From Desulfotomaculum sp. (GTDB lineage Bacteria; Bacillota; Desulfotomaculia; Desulfotomaculales; Nap2-2B): 6,791 nt of DNA. Under the pieces are notes generated by a model. It was given only the letters and a program-made list of their open reading frames with translations, was not told where the DNA came from and did not search any database. Positions 5,629 to 6,791 of the stretch are shown piece after piece. Each line of letters begins with the position of its first letter. Positions within the stretch are counted from its first letter, which is position 1. Position numbers and translations under genes: made by a program. The DNA is taken from assembly GCA_003445555.1 (NCBI GenBank), contig DMDI01000224.1:1-6791 (forward strand), in the 5' to 3' direction.

Positions 5629-5658
5629 TTGTAAAGGCAAACACAGATTACCTAAAAT
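5629..5658 (+). promoter_or_regulatory. Candidate sigma-A promoter for the ABC transporter operon
   Basis: TTGTAA (5629-5634) and TAAAAT (5653-5658) are separated by 18 bp, matching 4 of 6 and 5 of 6 consensus positions. Transcription would begin a few bases before the AAAGG ribosome site at 5677-5681. TATAAT also occurs at 5582-5587 and 5605-5610, but without a good -35 partner. Confidence 0.3.
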
Positions 5659-5688
5659 TAAGCAAAATTAGGAAAGAAAGGTTTAAAA

Positions 5689-6714
5689 ATGCCGCCAAAA
5701 ACATTAACCATAGAAGTTAAAGAGCTGACCAAAGTTTATTCTGGTAACATCCGGGCGGTTAACGGAGTGGACTTTACCGTGGCCGAAGGGGAAATTTTTG
5801 GTATGTTGGGGCCGAACGGGGCCGGTAAATCAACAATCATCACTATGCTTACCACATTAAGTAGCATAACCGGCGGTATTGCCCTTGTAGCAGGCGAAGA
5901 TGTTGCCGCTCATCCCGAACGGGTACGCCGGGCAATTGGCTACGTTTCCCAGGACTTAGCGGTTGACGATAACCTGACCGGCTGGGAAAATCTTTTCCTT
6001 CAGGCAAAGTTTTACGGGCTTACAAACGAACAGATCGGGCAGCGCCTTAAAGAAGTCCTTACCATGGTAAATCTAATGGACAGGGCCCATGACCTGGTGG
6101 AAACATATTCGGGTGGTATGCGGAAAAGACTGGATATAGCCGAAGGGTTAATTCACCGTCCGCGCATTTTGTTTTTAGATGAGCCCACCCTTGGCCTGGA
6201 CATTCAGACGCGCCAGGAAATCTGGAAATATATCCTTTTCTTGCGCGAGGAAGTAGAAATGACTATTTTTTTAACCACGCACTATATGGAAGAAGCAGAT
6301 CGCTTGTGTGACCGTATAGCCATTATTGACCGGGGGATTATCAAAGCCATCGACACTCCCGACCGGCTCAAGGCGGAAATTGGCGGGGACGTTATTACCA
6401 TGACTTTAAACGGTTCTGATCGCGGTATAACCCGGGCCATGGAGTTAATAAAGGGACTGTCCGAAGTGCGTCAGATTAAATCTCATGCTGAGGAATATAT
6501 TGTTATTGCGGAAAATGGCGAGCTAACGGTGCCAAAAATCTTTGAGGTAATCAGGGATACGGGTATGAAAATCACAAAAATCACCGTAAAACGGCCTACT
6601 CTTGATGATGTATATCTTCACTTTACCGGGCGGGGCTTACGGGATGATGTTGAAGGAAGCAAGGAAGAAGGGTTTAGGCAAAGGATGGTAATGAGGAGGG
6701 CACGACGGCGTTGA
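5689..6714 (+). CDS. ABC exporter ATP-binding protein, DrrA type
   Basis: This is the cytosolic ATPase of an ABC-2 type exporter, of the family that includes daunorubicin-resistance DrrA. Such pumps move drugs, lipids or polysaccharides outward; the substrate cannot be read from sequence. The 341-aa protein has a complete nucleotide-binding domain: Walker A GPNGAGKST at 41-49, Q-loop Gln88, signature SGGMRKRLDIA at 141-151, Walker B ILFLDEP at 160-166, and switch His198 in TTHYMEEADRLCDR. The C-terminal DrrA extension ends in RPTLDDVYLHFTGRGLRD at 302-319, typical of the group, followed by a basic tail MRRARRR. ATG 5689 has AAAGG at 5677-5681 with a 7-nt spacer. Its last codons overlap the permease start by 4 nt, so the two are very probably translationally coupled partners. 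Confidence 0.95.
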   Translation: MPPKTLTIEVKELTKVYSGNIRAVNGVDFTVAEGEIFGMLGPNGAGKSTIITMLTTLSSITGGIALVAGEDVAAHPERVRRAIGYVSQDLAVDDNLTGWENLFLQAKFYGLTNEQIGQRLKEVLTMVNLMDRAHDLVETYSGGMRKRLDIAEGLIHRPRILFLDEPTLGLDIQTRQEIWKYILFLREEVEMTIFLTTHYMEEADRLCDRIAIIDRGIIKAIDTPDRLKAEIGGDVITMTLNGSDRGITRAMELIKGLSEVRQIKSHAEEYIVIAENGELTVPKIFEVIRDTGMKITKITVKRPTLDDVYLHFTGRGLRDDVEGSKEEGFRQRMVMRRARRR

Positions 6715-6791
6715 AGTTAGGGAGTGATATTTATTATGTCTTTTGGCGGGAGATGAAGAGATTTTGGTTGCAAAAAACCAGGGTGGTTATG
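6711..6791 (+). CDS. ABC-2 type permease, N-terminal fragment (cut by window end)
   Basis: Twenty-seven codons are visible, starting at TTG 6711 and running in frame to the last base. They read MKLGSDIYYVFWREMKRFW and continue QKTRVVM. This amphipathic, aromatic and basic lead-in is typical of DrrB/ABC-2 permeases just before the first membrane helix. TTG overlaps the TGA of the ATPase gene as TTGA. GAGGAGGG at 6693-6700 lies 10 nt upstream and is the likely ribosome site. No ATG is available upstream in frame before a stop at 6675-6677; an internal ATG at 6753 would remove the conserved lead-in. It should form the membrane part of the exporter with the preceding ATPase. Confidence 0.8.
   Translation, partial: MKLGSDIYYVFWREMKRFWLQKTRVVM

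Noticed and set aside
1..6791. A defence, toxin-antitoxin, CRISPR or mobile-element system
   Set aside because: Genes with clear domains belong to housekeeping or transport families; no repeats-spacer pattern, transposase, integrase or paired small genes were found.

Overview
The window reads as an ordinary chromosomal segment from an anaerobic, moderately AT-rich member of the Firmicutes, most likely of the Clostridia/Peptococcaceae type. This is inferred from protein style, purine-rich ribosome binding sites, AT-rich spacers and the gene mix: methylmalonyl-CoA epimerase, a second-type YchF ATPase, and a DmpA-type peptidase. Genus cannot be fixed from the sequence alone. No rRNA, tRNA, CRISPR array, insertion sequence or phage gene is visible.

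Layout from left to right. A plus-strand pair encodes methylmalonyl-CoA epimerase (118-522) and the Holliday junction resolvase RuvC (576-1058). RuvC meets, tail to tail with only 4 bp between stops, a minus-strand gene for a membrane-anchored LysM protein (1063-1656). An AT-rich, partly polypurine 121-bp spacer separates that gene from a divergent half-size TauE/SafE permease (1778-2140). A 213-bp stretch without a convincing gene follows (2141-2353); it may hold a decayed reading frame. Next come a divergent YchF/OLA1-family ATPase (2354-3445) and a CorA-type divalent metal channel (3513-4475), both on the plus strand. CorA is tail to tail, 6 bp apart, with a minus-strand P1-family (DmpA-like) self-processing peptidase (4482-5477). 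After a 211-bp divergent spacer with plausible promoters on both strands, a DrrA-type ABC exporter ATPase (5689-6714) overlaps by 4 nt the start of its permease (6711 onward), which is cut by the window edge.

Functionally this is a patchwork rather than one pathway. The genes cover propionate/methylmalonyl-CoA metabolism, recombination, cell-envelope attachment, anion and metal transport, translation-associated ATPase activity, peptide hydrolysis and drug or lipid export. Only the ABC ATPase-permease pair is a clear functional unit. mce-ruvC and ychF-like-corA could be two-gene transcripts by spacing. I found no convincing undescribed multi-gene system. The most distinctive items are the YchF paralogue, whose switch regions and redox cysteine position differ from E. 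coli YchF, the 2141-2353 stretch, and the two convergent junctions with no room for terminators.
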